A DNA stretch of 64,000 nucleotides from Bacillus sp. MM2020_4 (GCF_011250555.1 NZ_JAANMZ010000007.1:51552-115551), one strand, 5' to 3'; positions 34,977 to 44,519 are shown, numbered from the stretch's first letter. The notes: a model not told the origin generated them from the letters alone. Numbers and translations are program-made.

Positions 34977-36476
34977 ATGAAGTACGTAATTGGTGTTGAC
35001 CTTGGTACAAGCGCTGTCAAAATCCTACTAGTGAATCAAACGGGTGAAGTATGCCATGAGGTTTCGAAATCGTATCCTTTAATTATTGAAAAATCCGGGT
35101 ACAGCGAGCAAAACCCGGAGGAATGGGTGGCCAAGACGTCCGAGGGCTTAGCTGAACTCATTCTCAAATGGGGCGGAGATGTCAGCGCTATTGAGGGAAT
35201 TAGTTTTTCCGGACAGATGCATGGTCTAGTCTTGTTAGATGACAACCATCAAGTGTTGAGGAATGCAATTCTTTGGAATGATACGAGGACAACGAAACAA
35301 TGCCAGGATATTTATCAGGTTGTGGGCAAAGATCGCTTGTTAGCGGTGACAAAGAACCCTGCGTTGGAAGGCTTCACCCTGCCTAAGATTCTTTGGGTAA
35401 AAGAAAATGAACCGGAAATTTTCGATTGTGCCAGCGTATTTATGCTGCCAAAGGATTATTTGCGCTATCGGATGACCGGTGAAATCCATATGGATTACTC
35501 TGATGCGGCCGGAACCCTTCTATTAAATGTAGCAAATCGTGAATGGAGCACTGAGATGTTAGAAGCATTCGGTCTTTCACCCGAATTCTGTCCACCATTA
35601 GTGGAATCGCACGCATGTGTAGGGACAGTCACACCTGAATTCGCCCATGCAACAGGCTTGGCGGAAGCCACTAAAGTGTTTGCCGGCGGTGCGGATAATG
35701 CCTGTGGTGCGATCGGCTCAGGCATTTTATCTGAAGGGAAAACATTATGCAGCATCGGTACCTCTGGTGTCGTTCTTTCTTATGAAGAAAGAAATGACCT
35801 TGATTTTGAAGGGAAGGTTCATTACTTTAACCATGGTGAAGAAAATGCCTACTATACCATGGGCGTTACCCTTGCTGCGGGGTATAGCTTGAGTTGGTTT
35901 AAAGATACATTTGCCGGGAAGGAGGACTTTGAACAGTTTTTAAACGATGTGGAAGAAGTGCCTGCCGGATCAAACGGATTGCTCTTTACCCCGTATATTG
36001 TCGGTGAAAGAACACCGCATGCGGATTCCAATATTCGCGGCAGCTTTATTGGGATGGATGCTGCACATGAACAGAAACATTTTGTCCGGGCAGTTCTTGA
36101 AGGGATTACTTTCTCTTTAAATGAATCAATTGAAATCTTTCGAAATAGCGGCAAGACGATTGATTTGATTGTCTCCATTGGCGGCGGCGCAAAGAATGAA
36201 ACATGGCTGCAAATGCAGGCGGATATTTTTAATGCCAAAATTGAAAAGCTTACAAGTGAACAAGGTCCCGGAATGGGGGCAGCGATGCTAGCGGCATATG
36301 GCTGCGGCTGGTATGCCTCGCTTAAAGAGTGTGCAGAAACCTTTATTCACCCTTCGAAAACCTATGAACCTATTAAGGATAATGTAGAAACCTACCGGAA
36401 ACTTTTTTGTTTTTATCAACAGGTTTATACACAAACTAGAGTTCTTAATGATCAGTTAAGAGAATTCAGAAAGTAG
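34977..36476 (+). CDS. xylB: Xylulokinase
   Basis: A 499-residue FGGY-family kinase that phosphorylates D-xylulose to D-xylulose 5-phosphate. It has the ATP-site VIGVDLGTSAVKILLV, the substrate motif ISFSGQMHGLVLLD, the catalytic-aspartate region FAGGADNACGAIGSG, and GGGAKNETWLQMQADI in the second domain. It follows xylA and completes the route into the pentose phosphate pathway. Confidence 0.96.
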   Translation: MKYVIGVDLGTSAVKILLVNQTGEVCHEVSKSYPLIIEKSGYSEQNPEEWVAKTSEGLAELILKWGGDVSAIEGISFSGQMHGLVLLDDNHQVLRNAILWNDTRTTKQCQDIYQVVGKDRLLAVTKNPALEGFTLPKILWVKENEPEIFDCASVFMLPKDYLRYRMTGEIHMDYSDAAGTLLLNVANREWSTEMLEAFGLSPEFCPPLVESHACVGTVTPEFAHATGLAEATKVFAGGADNACGAIGSGILSEGKTLCSIGTSGVVLSYEERNDLDFEGKVHYFNHGEENAYYTMGVTLAAGYSLSWFKDTFAGKEDFEQFLNDVEEVPAGSNGLLFTPYIVGERTPHADSNIRGSFIGMDAAHEQKHFVRAVLEGITFSLNESIEIFRNSGKTIDLIVSIGGGAKNETWLQMQADIFNAKIEKLTSEQGPGMGAAMLAAYGCGWYASLKECAETFIHPSKTYEPIKDNVETYRKLFCFYQQVYTQTRVLNDQLREFRK

Positions 36477-36509
36477 ATTGCCTTTTTATTAGATGGAAGG
36501 AAGAGAAAA

Positions 36510-37544
36510 ATGAGCGTCATTCAAGAAAGCTTTGGCCAGCTTGGTCACCAACCTGTCTATTCGTTTACAATGGTAAATGATCATGGTGTAGAAGTGACGG
36601 CTATCAATTATGGCTGTATTATCACGAAAATGATGGTTCCGGATCAACAGGGTAATTATGAAAATATCGTTCTTGGACATGACACACTTGATGAATATGT
36701 TAACGACCCTTATTTTCTTGGTGCCGTTGTCGGCCGTGTGGCTGGGAGAATCAAAGGCGGTTCGTTTGAACTTGATGGGACACCGTTCACACTTGCTCGG
36801 AACGAGAATAAAAACCATCTGCATGGGGGGGTGAGAGGATTTGACAAGGTCGTTTGGGATGCTGAAATCGTGGAAGATGGGGTCCAGTTTAGCTATCTAA
36901 GCCCTGATGGTGAAGAAGGATACCCAGGGAATTTATATATACAAGTTAGTTATAGGCTAAACAATGATAACGAATTAACGATTCATTATGAAGCACATTC
37001 AGATAAGAAAACCTTGTTAACCGTCACGAACCACTCGTATTTTAACCTAAGCGGTAATGGAAAAAGAGATATTTTAGAGCATACGTTAACCATAAAAAGT
37101 AATCAATTTCTAGAGCTGGATCACGAATTAATGCCAACAGGTACCTTTGTGAATGTTGAAAATACGCCTTTTGATTTTACACGTGAGAGGGTTATCAACA
37201 CCGGGGCAGCATCGTTACATCCGCAAAATAAACTTGTTGGGGAAGGGTATGATCATTCATTTCTCTTACACACAAACCATGATAGGGAGATTGTTTTAAG
37301 CGATCCTGAAAGCGGGCGGACCGTAGCGATTGAAACGGATGAGGCGGCCGTTGTCGTTTATTCAGGAAACTCATTAAAAGCAGAAGGTGAATTTCGGGGT
37401 GTTCCATCTAGAAAATACTTGGGGCTTTGTTTGGAGACACAGGCCTTACCTGATGCCATTCATCACCCCGAGTTTCCATCCATCATTTTAGATAAAGGCC
37501 AGCAGTATTCCTCAGTAACAACGTATCGGTTTGATGGTAAGTAG
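36510..37544 (+). CDS. galM: Aldose 1-epimerase (mutarotase)
   Basis: A 344-residue GalM-family enzyme interconverting alpha and beta anomers of aldoses. Motifs seen are NKNHLHGGVRGFDKVVWD, the catalytic histidine in TVTNHSYFNLSG and the C-terminal catalytic glutamate region CLETQALPDA. In the xyl cluster it would supply the anomer of xylose preferred by XylA. It is the last gene before a terminator. Confidence 0.93.
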   Translation: MSVIQESFGQLGHQPVYSFTMVNDHGVEVTAINYGCIITKMMVPDQQGNYENIVLGHDTLDEYVNDPYFLGAVVGRVAGRIKGGSFELDGTPFTLARNENKNHLHGGVRGFDKVVWDAEIVEDGVQFSYLSPDGEEGYPGNLYIQVSYRLNNDNELTIHYEAHSDKKTLLTVTNHSYFNLSGNGKRDILEHTLTIKSNQFLELDHELMPTGTFVNVENTPFDFTRERVINTGAASLHPQNKLVGEGYDHSFLLHTNHDREIVLSDPESGRTVAIETDEAAVVVYSGNSLKAEGEFRGVPSRKYLGLCLETQALPDAIHHPEFPSIILDKGQQYSSVTTYRFDGK

Positions 37545-37571
37545 GATTTTGCCGTTTGCCATTAAGTTATG

Positions 37572-37606
37572 TGCACCCTTAGATTCATAATCTAAAGGTG
37601 CCTTTT
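37572..37606. terminator. Terminator between galM and the EamA gene
   Basis: GCACCCTTAGAT pairs with ATCTAAAGGTGC with one bulge, followed by CTTTTATTT. It lies between convergent genes. Confidence 0.75.
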
Positions 37607-37610
37607 ATTT

Positions 37611-38516
37611 CTATATATACGTCTCTTCCTTGATCACTTTCGGAATCGGCTTTCGCTGCTGGCTCAAAAAGAAAAAGACACCGAGCAGGACAAGCAGGCC
37701 GCCAACGATTTGCCAGGTGACGAGATGTTCATGTAATAAAAGCATGGCTAAGATCGTCGAGCCGACGGGTTCACCTAAAATACTCATAGAGATGGTTGTC
37801 GCATTGACATAGTTTAACAACCAGTTATTGATGACATGGCTGACGGTTGGAACGCTGGCAAGTAAAAGGAAGATGCCCCATTCCTTGCCGGGATAGGCAA
37901 AAAGTTCAACCCCAGTTGATAGGTTATAGATGGTAAGAATGATAGCCGCAGAGAAAAAGACGCAAAAACTGTAAAGCCAGTGAGATACTTTTTTTACGAT
38001 GGTTTGCCCGATAAATAAGTAGCCAACCACTGAGATGACGCTGAAGAACGACAGTAAATCACCCATGATGGCGTCACCGCTTAAACCGAAATCCCCCCAG
38101 CCGATCATCATCGCCCCGACAATGGCAATGCCCATCGTCATTAATGCTGAGAGTGTTGTTCGTTCTTTAAAAAGGAAAAAGCCCCCGACTAGTGAGACAA
38201 TCGGCTGCAAGGCAAGGATGATCGTGGAACTTGCTACCGTCGTCAGCTTCAACGAGCCGAACCATAAGACAAAATGCAGTGCTAGAAAGAAGCCGGAAAA
38301 AAACAAAAAGAACCAATCCTTTTTGACTATATTCCTGAATTCATGGCGATTTTTCCATACGATTGGAACCATTAGAATGCTTGCAAACCACATGCGGTAC
38401 ATACTCAAAATGGAGGCCGGTGCATCTGACCATTTGACAAAAATAGCCGAAAAAGAGATGGCAATAATCGAGATGGTAAGCGGTAGCCCAATAGATTTTG
38501 AACCTTCCTGTTTCAT
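37611..38516 (-). CDS. EamA/DMT-superfamily transporter
   Basis: A 301-residue protein with ten hydrophobic helices arranged as two EamA repeats (five plus five). Family motifs include FVKWSDAPASILSMYR, ALHFVLWFGSLKLTTVASSTII and the second-half SILGEPVGSTILAMLLLHE. These carriers move small metabolites, often outward; the substrate is unknown. ATG at 38516 has GGGGG at suitable distance, unlike the TTG at 38528. Confidence 0.88.
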   Translation of the reverse strand: MKQEGSKSIGLPLTISIIAISFSAIFVKWSDAPASILSMYRMWFASILMVPIVWKNRHEFRNIVKKDWFFLFFSGFFLALHFVLWFGSLKLTTVASSTIILALQPIVSLVGGFFLFKERTTLSALMTMGIAIVGAMMIGWGDFGLSGDAIMGDLLSFFSVISVVGYLFIGQTIVKKVSHWLYSFCVFFSAAIILTIYNLSTGVELFAYPGKEWGIFLLLASVPTVSHVINNWLLNYVNATTISMSILGEPVGSTILAMLLLHEHLVTWQIVGGLLVLLGVFFFLSQQRKPIPKVIKEETYI

Positions 38517-38706
38517 GTTTTCCCCCAATCATGATGCCTGGTAACAGGTCTCTATACTCTTCACTATTCATTTATTATACTTGCATTTCTATTCTCCCTC
38601 AACCTATGCCCATATTTTTCATTTTCAGTAAGAATTATGGTAGGATGAGAGGAGAATGGCCGGGTCAAAAAACGCAGGTAAAGCCTAGAAGGTGGGGGGG
38701 AATCTA

Positions 38707-39684
38707 TTGAAAAGCACCGTTTACATCACTAGAAAGCTTCCTATGGAGGTTATTGAAAGACTTTCTAACCATTTTGATGTGAAAATGTGGGAAGAGGAGA
38801 CGATTCCTGTTCCTAGGGAAGTTTTGCTTAAAGAAATGGAAGGAGTCGATGGACTTCTCTGTCTGTTGACAGATTTGATTGACAAAGAAATCATCACGAT
38901 GGCACAGCAGCTAAAGGTTATCTGTAATCTAGCGGTTGGTTATAACAATATCGATGTTGAAGCCGCTGCCGGAAAAAATATTATTGTAACCAACACTCCC
39001 GGAGTCTTAACCGAAACGACAGCGGATTTAACTTTTGCCTTGTTAATGGCAGCCGCCCGGAGAGTCGTGGAATCGTCTGACATGTTGCGGAAAGGTGAGT
39101 GGGGTGCCTGGTCTTTGATGCAACAAACGGGACAAGATGTGTATGGGGCCACACTTGGAATTATTGGCCTTGGCAGAATTGGCGAGGCCCTTGTCAAGCG
39201 GGCTAAGGGCTTCAGTATGAACGTGCTTTATCATAATCGGACAAGAAAGTTGGAAAAGGAAGAACAGGAACTGGGAATTCACTATCGAGAGGTAAAGGAT
39301 TTGCTGCAGCAAGCTGATTTCGTCTGTTTGCTTCTTCCATACAGTCCCGAGGTCCATCACCTGATTGGAAAAGAAGAGTTGGCCTTGATGAAACAAACGG
39401 GCATCTTGATTAATACGGCAAGAGGCGGAATTGTCGACGAGAATGCCTTGTATCATGCCTTGAAAGAGGGGCAGATTTGGGCTGCCGGACTTGATGTGTT
39501 TGAACAGGAGCCGGTTGCGGTGGATCATCCATTGCTCACCTTACCGAATGTAGTTACCTTGCCGCATATCGGCAGCGCAAGTATCCAAACGAGAATGAGA
39601 ATGGCGCAGTTGGCGGCGGATAATCTAGTAAGCGTACTAAATGGCGGTCAAGCAATTACACCAGTTCATATAAAAAAGAGCTAA
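38707..39684 (+). CDS. D-2-hydroxyacid dehydrogenase (glyoxylate/hydroxypyruvate reductase type)
   Basis: A 325-residue NAD(P)-dependent enzyme. It has the dinucleotide fold GATLGIIGLGRIGEALVKRA, the catalytic arginine in NTARGGIVDENAL, the glutamate in DVFEQEPV and the histidine in LPHIGSAS. The closest role is reduction of glyoxylate or hydroxypyruvate, though 2-ketogluconate is also possible. The TTG at 38707 follows the G-rich GGTGGGGGG, which serves as ribosome site; the frame's GTG at 38692 lies within that site. Confidence 0.88.
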   Translation: MKSTVYITRKLPMEVIERLSNHFDVKMWEEETIPVPREVLLKEMEGVDGLLCLLTDLIDKEIITMAQQLKVICNLAVGYNNIDVEAAAGKNIIVTNTPGVLTETTADLTFALLMAAARRVVESSDMLRKGEWGAWSLMQQTGQDVYGATLGIIGLGRIGEALVKRAKGFSMNVLYHNRTRKLEKEEQELGIHYREVKDLLQQADFVCLLLPYSPEVHHLIGKEELALMKQTGILINTARGGIVDENALYHALKEGQIWAAGLDVFEQEPVAVDHPLLTLPNVVTLPHIGSASIQTRMRMAQLAADNLVSVLNGGQAITPVHIKKS

Positions 39685-39791
39685 AGAACGCCGAATTCCT
39701 CGTGAATGGCACCTTTATTGTTTTAACTTTTCCATACAATAAAGCGTAAATAACAGGTAAATTTTAATGAAAAGTCATAAAATAGCACTAA

Positions 39792-39820
39792 TTTACCAGT
39801 TGTTGTTAGTGGTGTATAAT
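39792..39820 (+). promoter_or_regulatory. Promoter of galE
   Basis: TTTACC (39792), 17-bp spacer, TATAAT (39815), about 70 bp before the galE start. Confidence 0.55.
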
Positions 39821-39888
39821 AATCAATGGAATTAACTTTTTCAAAATATGCACTGTACATAAATGTAAGCGGAGGAGAGGTCGATAGT

Positions 39889-40905
39889 ATGTCTATATTA
39901 GTGACAGGCGGGGCCGGATATATCGGGAGTCACGCATGTATTGAACTATTAAATGCAGGTCATGAAATCATCGTTCTAGATAATTATTCAAACAGTAAAC
40001 CCGAATCGTTACAGCGGGTAAAAGAGATTACAGGTAAGGAATTTCCATTTTATGAAGTAGACTTGCTTGACCAAGATGAGCTTGAGCATGTTTTTGCCGA
40101 AAATCAAATCGAGGCTGTGATTCATTTCGCCGGATTGAAAGCAGTAGGAGAATCAGTATCGATTCCGCTTCATTATTATCACAATAATATCACCGGTACA
40201 TTGATTCTTTGTGATGTAATGAAAAAATATGATGTGAAAAACCTTGTCTTTAGTTCGTCTGCAACCGTGTACGGGATGCCTGACCGCATGCCAATCTCCG
40301 AGGATTTCCCACTCAGTGCAACCAATCCTTATGGTCGAACAAAGCTGATGATCGAAGAAATTTTACGCGATTTGTATGTTGCTGATCATGGCTGGAGCAT
40401 TGCATTGCTTCGTTATTTTAATCCTATCGGCGCGCATGAGAGTGGTCGGATTGGTGAGGATCCAAACGGAATTCCGAATAATTTAATGCCGTTTGTTACG
40501 CAGGTAGCTGTTGGGAAATTACAGGAACTACAAGTGTTTGGCAGTGACTACCCAACGATTGATGGTTCAGGCGTACGGGATTATATTCATGTCGTGGACC
40601 TGGCGCTGGGGCATTTAAAAGCGCTTGAGAAGGTCATGTCCGCTAACGGTGTTGAGGCGTACAACCTAGGCACAGGTACGGGGTATAGTGTATTAGAGAT
40701 CGTTGCAGCTTTTGAAAAGGCGGCAGAAGTGAAGGTTCCTTATAAGATTGTCGATCGAAGACCAGGGGATGTGGCGGTCTGCTATGCGGATCCAGTTAAG
40801 GCGAAAAATGAACTTGGCTGGGCCGCGTCACGGGGAATTGAAGAGATGTGCCGCGATTCTTGGAATTGGCAAAAGAATAATCCGAATGGGTATGAGGGTG
40901 AGTAG
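39889..40905 (+). CDS. galE: UDP-glucose 4-epimerase
   Basis: A 338-residue short-chain dehydrogenase-like enzyme interconverting UDP-glucose and UDP-galactose with bound NAD. It has GGAGYIGSH, the SSATVYG segment and the catalytic Tyr/Lys in [12 protein letters not shown], then [12 protein letters not shown]. The ATG at 39889 after GGAGGAGAGG is preferred; the frame is open for 63 bp more, but the protein would not gain any conserved part. A second, shorter galE-like gene is at 56886. Confidence 0.95.
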   Translation: MSILVTGGAGYIGSHACIELLNAGHEIIVLDNYSNSKPESLQRVKEITGKEFPFYEVDLLDQDELEHVFAENQIEAVIHFAGLKAVGESVSIPLHYYHNNITGTLILCDVMKKYDVKNLVFSSSATVYGMPDRMPISEDFPLSATNPYGRTKLMIEEILRDLYVADHGWSIALLRYFNPIGAHESGRIGEDPNGIPNNLMPFVTQVAVGKLQELQVFGSDYPTIDGSGVRDYIHVVDLALGHLKALEKVMSANGVEAYNLGTGTGYSVLEIVAAFEKAAEVKVPYKIVDRRPGDVAVCYADPVKAKNELGWAASRGIEEMCRDSWNWQKNNPNGYEGE

Positions 40906-40960
40906 AGCAACATTTTAAAGGCTTTATATAGGTGCTTCCTTATTAAAAGACACAAGAATT

Positions 40961-40990
40961 GACGTATGAAATTGGCATACGTCTTTTTCT
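40961..40990 (+). terminator. Intrinsic terminator after galE
   Basis: GACGTATG pairs with CATACGTC around a 7-nt loop, followed by TTTTTCTTT. Confidence 0.8.
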
Positions 40991-41083
40991 TTATTTTTCA
41001 AGTTTCTACGAAATTCCATTAACTTTGACTTAACAATTGACGTCATTATTATGATGGACAATAGATTAAGCACCTGAGCAGAA

Positions 41084-41274
41084 AAATAGACGGAAAAATT
41101 CCGCTTAATTATTAAATGTTATTAAAAAAGGCCTAAATAGACGGAGAGATTCCGCCTATTCGTTTGAAAAATCCAAAAGTGAGGGATTTCACCTTACATA
41201 GTCGGAAAAGCTCCCCTTATTTACCCTAAAATGAGCTTCATTTTGCATTTAACCGGAAAACCTCCGTTTATTTT
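41084..41274. repeat. Four spaced copies of a 26-bp CGGA...TCCG repeat
   Basis: Four related units begin near 41084, 41135, 41196 and 41248, spaced 50-60 bp apart. Each has the form (A)AATAGACGGA(A/G)A(A/G)ATTCCGCCTATT with variation, and each can fold into a small CGGA/TCCG hairpin. The spacers are unrelated AT-rich sequence. The stretch from 40991 to 41416 has no intact gene. Confidence 0.7.
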
Positions 41275-41280
41275 ACTTTA

Positions 41281-41391
41281 GCTGGTTACTCGATTAAGGA
41301 CAAGACATCTTATTTAAAAAAGGGTGAGTTTTATCTCGAAAATGCAAGAGACCTGATTTTGATGCATTACGGTGAACCGTATCACAAATAA
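41281..41391 (+). pseudogene. C-terminal coding remnant of an unidentified gene
   Basis: The frame from 41281 reads AGYSIKDKTSYLKKGEFYLE then NARDLILMHYGEPYHK before a TAA. It looks protein-like (charged, no rare-codon clustering) but no start codon exists in frame; the frame opens only at 41230 inside the repeat region. It appears to be the end of a gene whose front was lost. I could not place the family. Confidence 0.35.
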
Positions 41392-41416
41392 ATAAGGTTT
41401 TTTATTCCTATTTAAG

Positions 41417-41440
41417 AAACTCGCCAATTATGGCGAGTTT
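41417..41440. terminator. Perfect hairpin between the repeat region and alaT
   Basis: AAACTCGCCA and its exact complement TGGCGAGTTT with loop ATTA. It can serve the minus-strand alaR-alaT transcript and any transcript from the left. Confidence 0.75.
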
Positions 41441-41496
41441 TATAATTTATATAATAATTCAAAATGGTACCCTTTGGCGACATTCACCTAGTTCTT

Positions 41497-42708
41497 TTAG
41501 CGTATTTTCACTTTTTCAGACTGGTGATTAGCAAGAACACCCTTCGATTCAATGAAACGCTGCATTCGTTTTAGCGCCTCTTGCAGTTGGGCCATCGAGG
41601 TAGCGTAGGAACAGCGGATATATCCTTCACCGCTTTCGCCAAACACATGGCCGGGGACGACGGCGACTTTTTCCTTCATCAATAGTTCCTCGGCAAATTG
41701 CTCTGAGCTTAGGCCTGTAGCACGAATGGATGGAAAAACATAAAAGGCACCTCCTGGAACATGACAGTCTAATCCCATTTGATTGAGGGTCTGGACCACA
41801 TAGTTCCTTCTGCGGCGATAGCTGTTTCGCATCGATTCGACTTCAGGATACGTATTGCGCAGCGCCTCGATCGCACCGCGTTGCAGCATATTCGGCGCAC
41901 ACATTGTCGTATATTGATAGATTTTCAGCATGACCTCTACAAATTCCGTTGGTGCAGCCAAGAAACCCAGCCGCCAGCCTGTCATCGCGAATCCTTTGGA
42001 AAAACCATTAATTAAAATCGTCCGTTCATACATGCCATCAATGGCGGCAACGCTGCAAAAATCCTCGTCATAGGACAGCTCTGCATATATCTCATCGGAC
42101 ACGACAAGTAAATCATGTTTTTTGATAACCGCGGCAATTTCAATCAACTCATTCTTCGTTAGCATACTGCCGGTTGGATTGTTTGGCGAACAGAGTAAAA
42201 TCGCTTTTGTCTTTTCGGTAATCGCCGCTTCGATTTGTTCCGGTGTTACGTTAAAACCGTTCGCGGGTGACGTTGACACAGCAACGGGAGTCCCGCCGGC
42301 AATCGCTACTAACGGGGCATAGGAAACGAAGGCGGGTTCAACAATTAAGACCTCATCGCCTTGATTTAGAATGGCGCGAAAGGCAAGATCAATCGCCTGG
42401 CTTGCGCCGATTGTCACAATAATTTGATTACTCGGGTCATACTGAACCCCAAATCTATTATTTAAATAGTAAGTGATTTCTTCCCGTAATTCCAGCAATC
42501 CGGCGTTGGCCGTATAGGAGGTAAAGCCCTGCTCCAACGATAAAATGGTTGCCTCACGAATGCTCCAGGGTGTGACGAAGTCCGGTTCACCGACACCTAG
42601 GGAAATCACGTCGTCCATGCTGGCAGCTAAATCAAAAAATTTCCGAATCCCAGAGGGCTGCAGTTCTTTGGCTGTTTGCGAAAGATAGTGCTCATAGCCA
42701 TGTTTCAT
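41497..42708 (-). CDS. alaT: PLP-dependent aminotransferase, AlaT-like
   Basis: A 403-residue class I aminotransferase. It has VISLGVGEPDF, the SPNNPTGSM motif, the YAELSYD cofactor region, and the PLP lysine in NGFSKGFAMTGWRLGF. An Lrp-type regulator gene overlaps its start by four bases, the arrangement of alaR-alaT in B. subtilis, where AlaT makes alanine from pyruvate. Without that context aspartate or aromatic aminotransferase would be alternatives. The start at 42708 is fixed by the ATGA overlap. Confidence 0.8.
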   Translation of the reverse strand: MKHGYEHYLSQTAKELQPSGIRKFFDLAASMDDVISLGVGEPDFVTPWSIREATILSLEQGFTSYTANAGLLELREEITYYLNNRFGVQYDPSNQIIVTIGASQAIDLAFRAILNQGDEVLIVEPAFVSYAPLVAIAGGTPVAVSTSPANGFNVTPEQIEAAITEKTKAILLCSPNNPTGSMLTKNELIEIAAVIKKHDLLVVSDEIYAELSYDEDFCSVAAIDGMYERTILINGFSKGFAMTGWRLGFLAAPTEFVEVMLKIYQYTTMCAPNMLQRGAIEALRNTYPEVESMRNSYRRRRNYVVQTLNQMGLDCHVPGGAFYVFPSIRATGLSSEQFAEELLMKEKVAVVPGHVFGESGEGYIRCSYATSMAQLQEALKRMQRFIESKGVLANHQSEKVKIR

Positions 42709-43211
42709 GGTGAAACCACCATCCTACGGTCTTTATCCTCATTGCCACTGTTAAAATTAACACCATCATGCTTGTATTTTTTGAGCATAAAATGGGTGGT
42801 GGTAGAAACCACATTTTCAATCGTTGATAATTTTTCCGAAACAAACTGCGCGATTTGATTCATTGTTTTTCCTTCGATGGTGATCGATAAATCATAGGCA
42901 CCTGACATGAGATAAAGTGATGACACTTCGGGAAAACGAGAGATTCTCTCGGCCACTTCGTTGAAACCAACGCCGCGCTTCGGGGTAACCTTGACATCAA
43001 TCATCGCGATAACGCCTTCTTGCCCCTCGACCTTGCTCCAATCGATTAGGGTTGGGTAACTCATAATAATCTTCGCTTGCTCTAATTTCTGAATGGCTGC
43101 GCTGACTGCATCCTCACTGCACATCGCCATTAAGGCGATCGACTCTATTGGTAGTTTGTGATTCTCTTCGATAATTTTCAAGATTTCAATTTCTTCTCTG
43201 CTAAGCTGCAT
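42705..43211 (-). CDS. alaR: Lrp/AsnC-family regulator, AlaR-like
   Basis: A 168-residue regulator with an N-terminal helix-turn-helix (residues about 5-50, ILKIIEENHKLPIESIALMAMCSEDAVSAAI) and a C-terminal RAM/ligand-binding domain (VEGQEGVIAMIDVKVTPKRG ... VSSLYLMSGAYDLSI). It overlaps the aminotransferase start by ATGA, so the two are cotranscribed. In B. subtilis AlaR activates alaT in response to alanine. ATG at 43211 follows GGAGG; a TTG at 43226 precedes that site. Confidence 0.8.
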   Translation of the reverse strand: MQLSREEIEILKIIEENHKLPIESIALMAMCSEDAVSAAIQKLEQAKIIMSYPTLIDWSKVEGQEGVIAMIDVKVTPKRGVGFNEVAERISRFPEVSSLYLMSGAYDLSITIEGKTMNQIAQFVSEKLSTIENVVSTTTHFMLKKYKHDGVNFNSGNEDKDRRMVVSP

Positions 43212-43392
43212 TTTTGCGGCCTCCAATTACGAGTTTTCGTTTCTTTATTGATGATTTTAATCCTATTTTGGGAGTCTGTCACCCTCTGTGAAAAAATTAT
43301 TGTATTTTTTTGAAAACTGCAGGCTAGATTAATAGAAAGAAAAGGCAGCAAGGAAAAAAGGACTGCCTCTAATAAGGTTGCCCCTTCATAAA

Positions 43393-43516
43393 TTAGTCGA
43401 TTTTAACAGCCTCCATCAATAAATCCACAATATGAATAGCACGCATTTTAGCAGACAGGCCCAGCTTCTGTTTCCCCCATTTCTGTCTTACGGATTAATC
43501 CTGCTCTGTGAATCAC
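43393..43516 (-). pseudogene. Possible frameshifted coding remnant
   Basis: Two overlapping frames look protein-like: one (43516-43448) reads VIHRAGLIRKTEMGETEAG and stops; the other (to 43393) ends LSAKMRAIHIVDLLMEAVKI-D. A single frameshift would join them into one C-terminal fragment. There is no intact ORF in 43230-43517. I do not recognise the family, and chance cannot be excluded. Confidence 0.25.
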
Positions 43517-43517
43517 T

Positions 43518-43546
43518 TTGAAATATTATTTCAATAAATATATAAT
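43518..43546 (+). promoter_or_regulatory. Promoter of the HAD gene with MurR-type operator
   Basis: TTGAAA (43518), 17-bp spacer, TATAAT (43541). The palindrome TTGAAATA-T-TATTTCAA (43518-43534) covers the -35 and most of the spacer. A closely related palindrome sits at the same place in the murQ promoter. Confidence 0.75.
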
Positions 43547-43581
43547 AATCATAAAAAAATAATTCAAAAGGAGCAATACAA

Positions 43582-44445
43582 TTGAAATATTCCCTATTAG
43601 CTACTGATTTAGATGGCACTTTGTTAAACGAGCATAAAGAGATTGATGCGGAAACCATCGCTGCAATTCATGAGTACCGCAGACGAGGTGGGAAAGTGGT
43701 GATTTGCAGCGGCCGATCTCCGCTTTCAACGAAATGGATTGCTAATACCATCGGCCTAAAAGGAGATCCGATCATTGCCTACAATGGAGCGATCCTGCTT
43801 GATGAGAACGGTGAAATACAAGAGCAGGCTGTGTTTCAGCCCGATCCGCTTCACCATTTCTGGGAATTATGTGAGGAAGAAGGGATTTACGCCCATTTTT
43901 ATGAAGGAGATACATTGCTTGTTCCAATGGTAAATAAGTGGAACGAGAATTGGATTGAGAACAATATTCCTACCCTTGAAAAAACGGGCGGTCGGTTTGA
44001 AGATTGTGAAGGCTTCCGGAATAAATGCCAAATCAAGGTCATTGATCATTTTTATCAATATATGAAAGAAAATCAACCCAAGATTACGAAAATAGCTGTA
44101 TTTGATGATGGGGAACGACTGGCTGATTTTTCAAAAAGAATCGCCGAACAGGTGGAGGACATGGAAATCAGCAGCAGTTTCAATTTCCTCAATTTAGAAA
44201 TTTCCCCAAGTGGAGTGACAAAAGCAGCCACACTAGCGAAGCTCACTGAAAACCTAGGGATCCCAATCTCGCAAACGGCAGCCATTGGCGATAATTATAA
44301 TGATGCGCTGATGCTTTCCATGGCAGGACTGGGAATAGCGATGGGAAACGCACCGGAAAAAGTGAAACAAGTGGCGAATCAGGTGACAGGGAATAATAAC
44401 GAAGCAGGAGTGGCGCAGGCGATCCGTCGATATTTACTTGATTAA
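43582..44445 (+). CDS. Cof-type HAD-superfamily phosphatase
   Basis: A 287-residue HAD IIB hydrolase. Motif I is LLATDLDGTLL (nucleophile Asp10), followed by VICSGRSP (motif II), a cap domain, and motif IV GDNYNDALMLSMAG. Such enzymes remove phosphate from sugar phosphates or FMN-like compounds. It starts with TTG at 43582 after AAGGAG. Its promoter carries the same operator as murQ, so it probably belongs to the MurNAc recycling regulon; the substrate is unknown. Confidence 0.88.
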   Translation: MKYSLLATDLDGTLLNEHKEIDAETIAAIHEYRRRGGKVVICSGRSPLSTKWIANTIGLKGDPIIAYNGAILLDENGEIQEQAVFQPDPLHHFWELCEEEGIYAHFYEGDTLLVPMVNKWNENWIENNIPTLEKTGGRFEDCEGFRNKCQIKVIDHFYQYMKENQPKITKIAVFDDGERLADFSKRIAEQVEDMEISSSFNFLNLEISPSGVTKAATLAKLTENLGIPISQTAAIGDNYNDALMLSMAGLGIAMGNAPEKVKQVANQVTGNNNEAGVAQAIRRYLLD

Positions 44446-44519
44446 TGCCTTTTCGTTTGGAATTTACCTTTTGTAAACTAATTTTTTTAAAATAGTATTT
44501 CAGATTTTTAATAAAAATA

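Noticed and set aside
38035..38544. 169-codon plus-strand ORF opposite the EamA transporter gene
   Set aside because: The minus-strand frame has ten well-formed membrane helices and a good ribosome site; the opposite frame does not look like a protein.
41084..41274. CRISPR array
   Set aside because: The four units differ from each other at many positions, spacer lengths vary, and there are no cas genes nearby.
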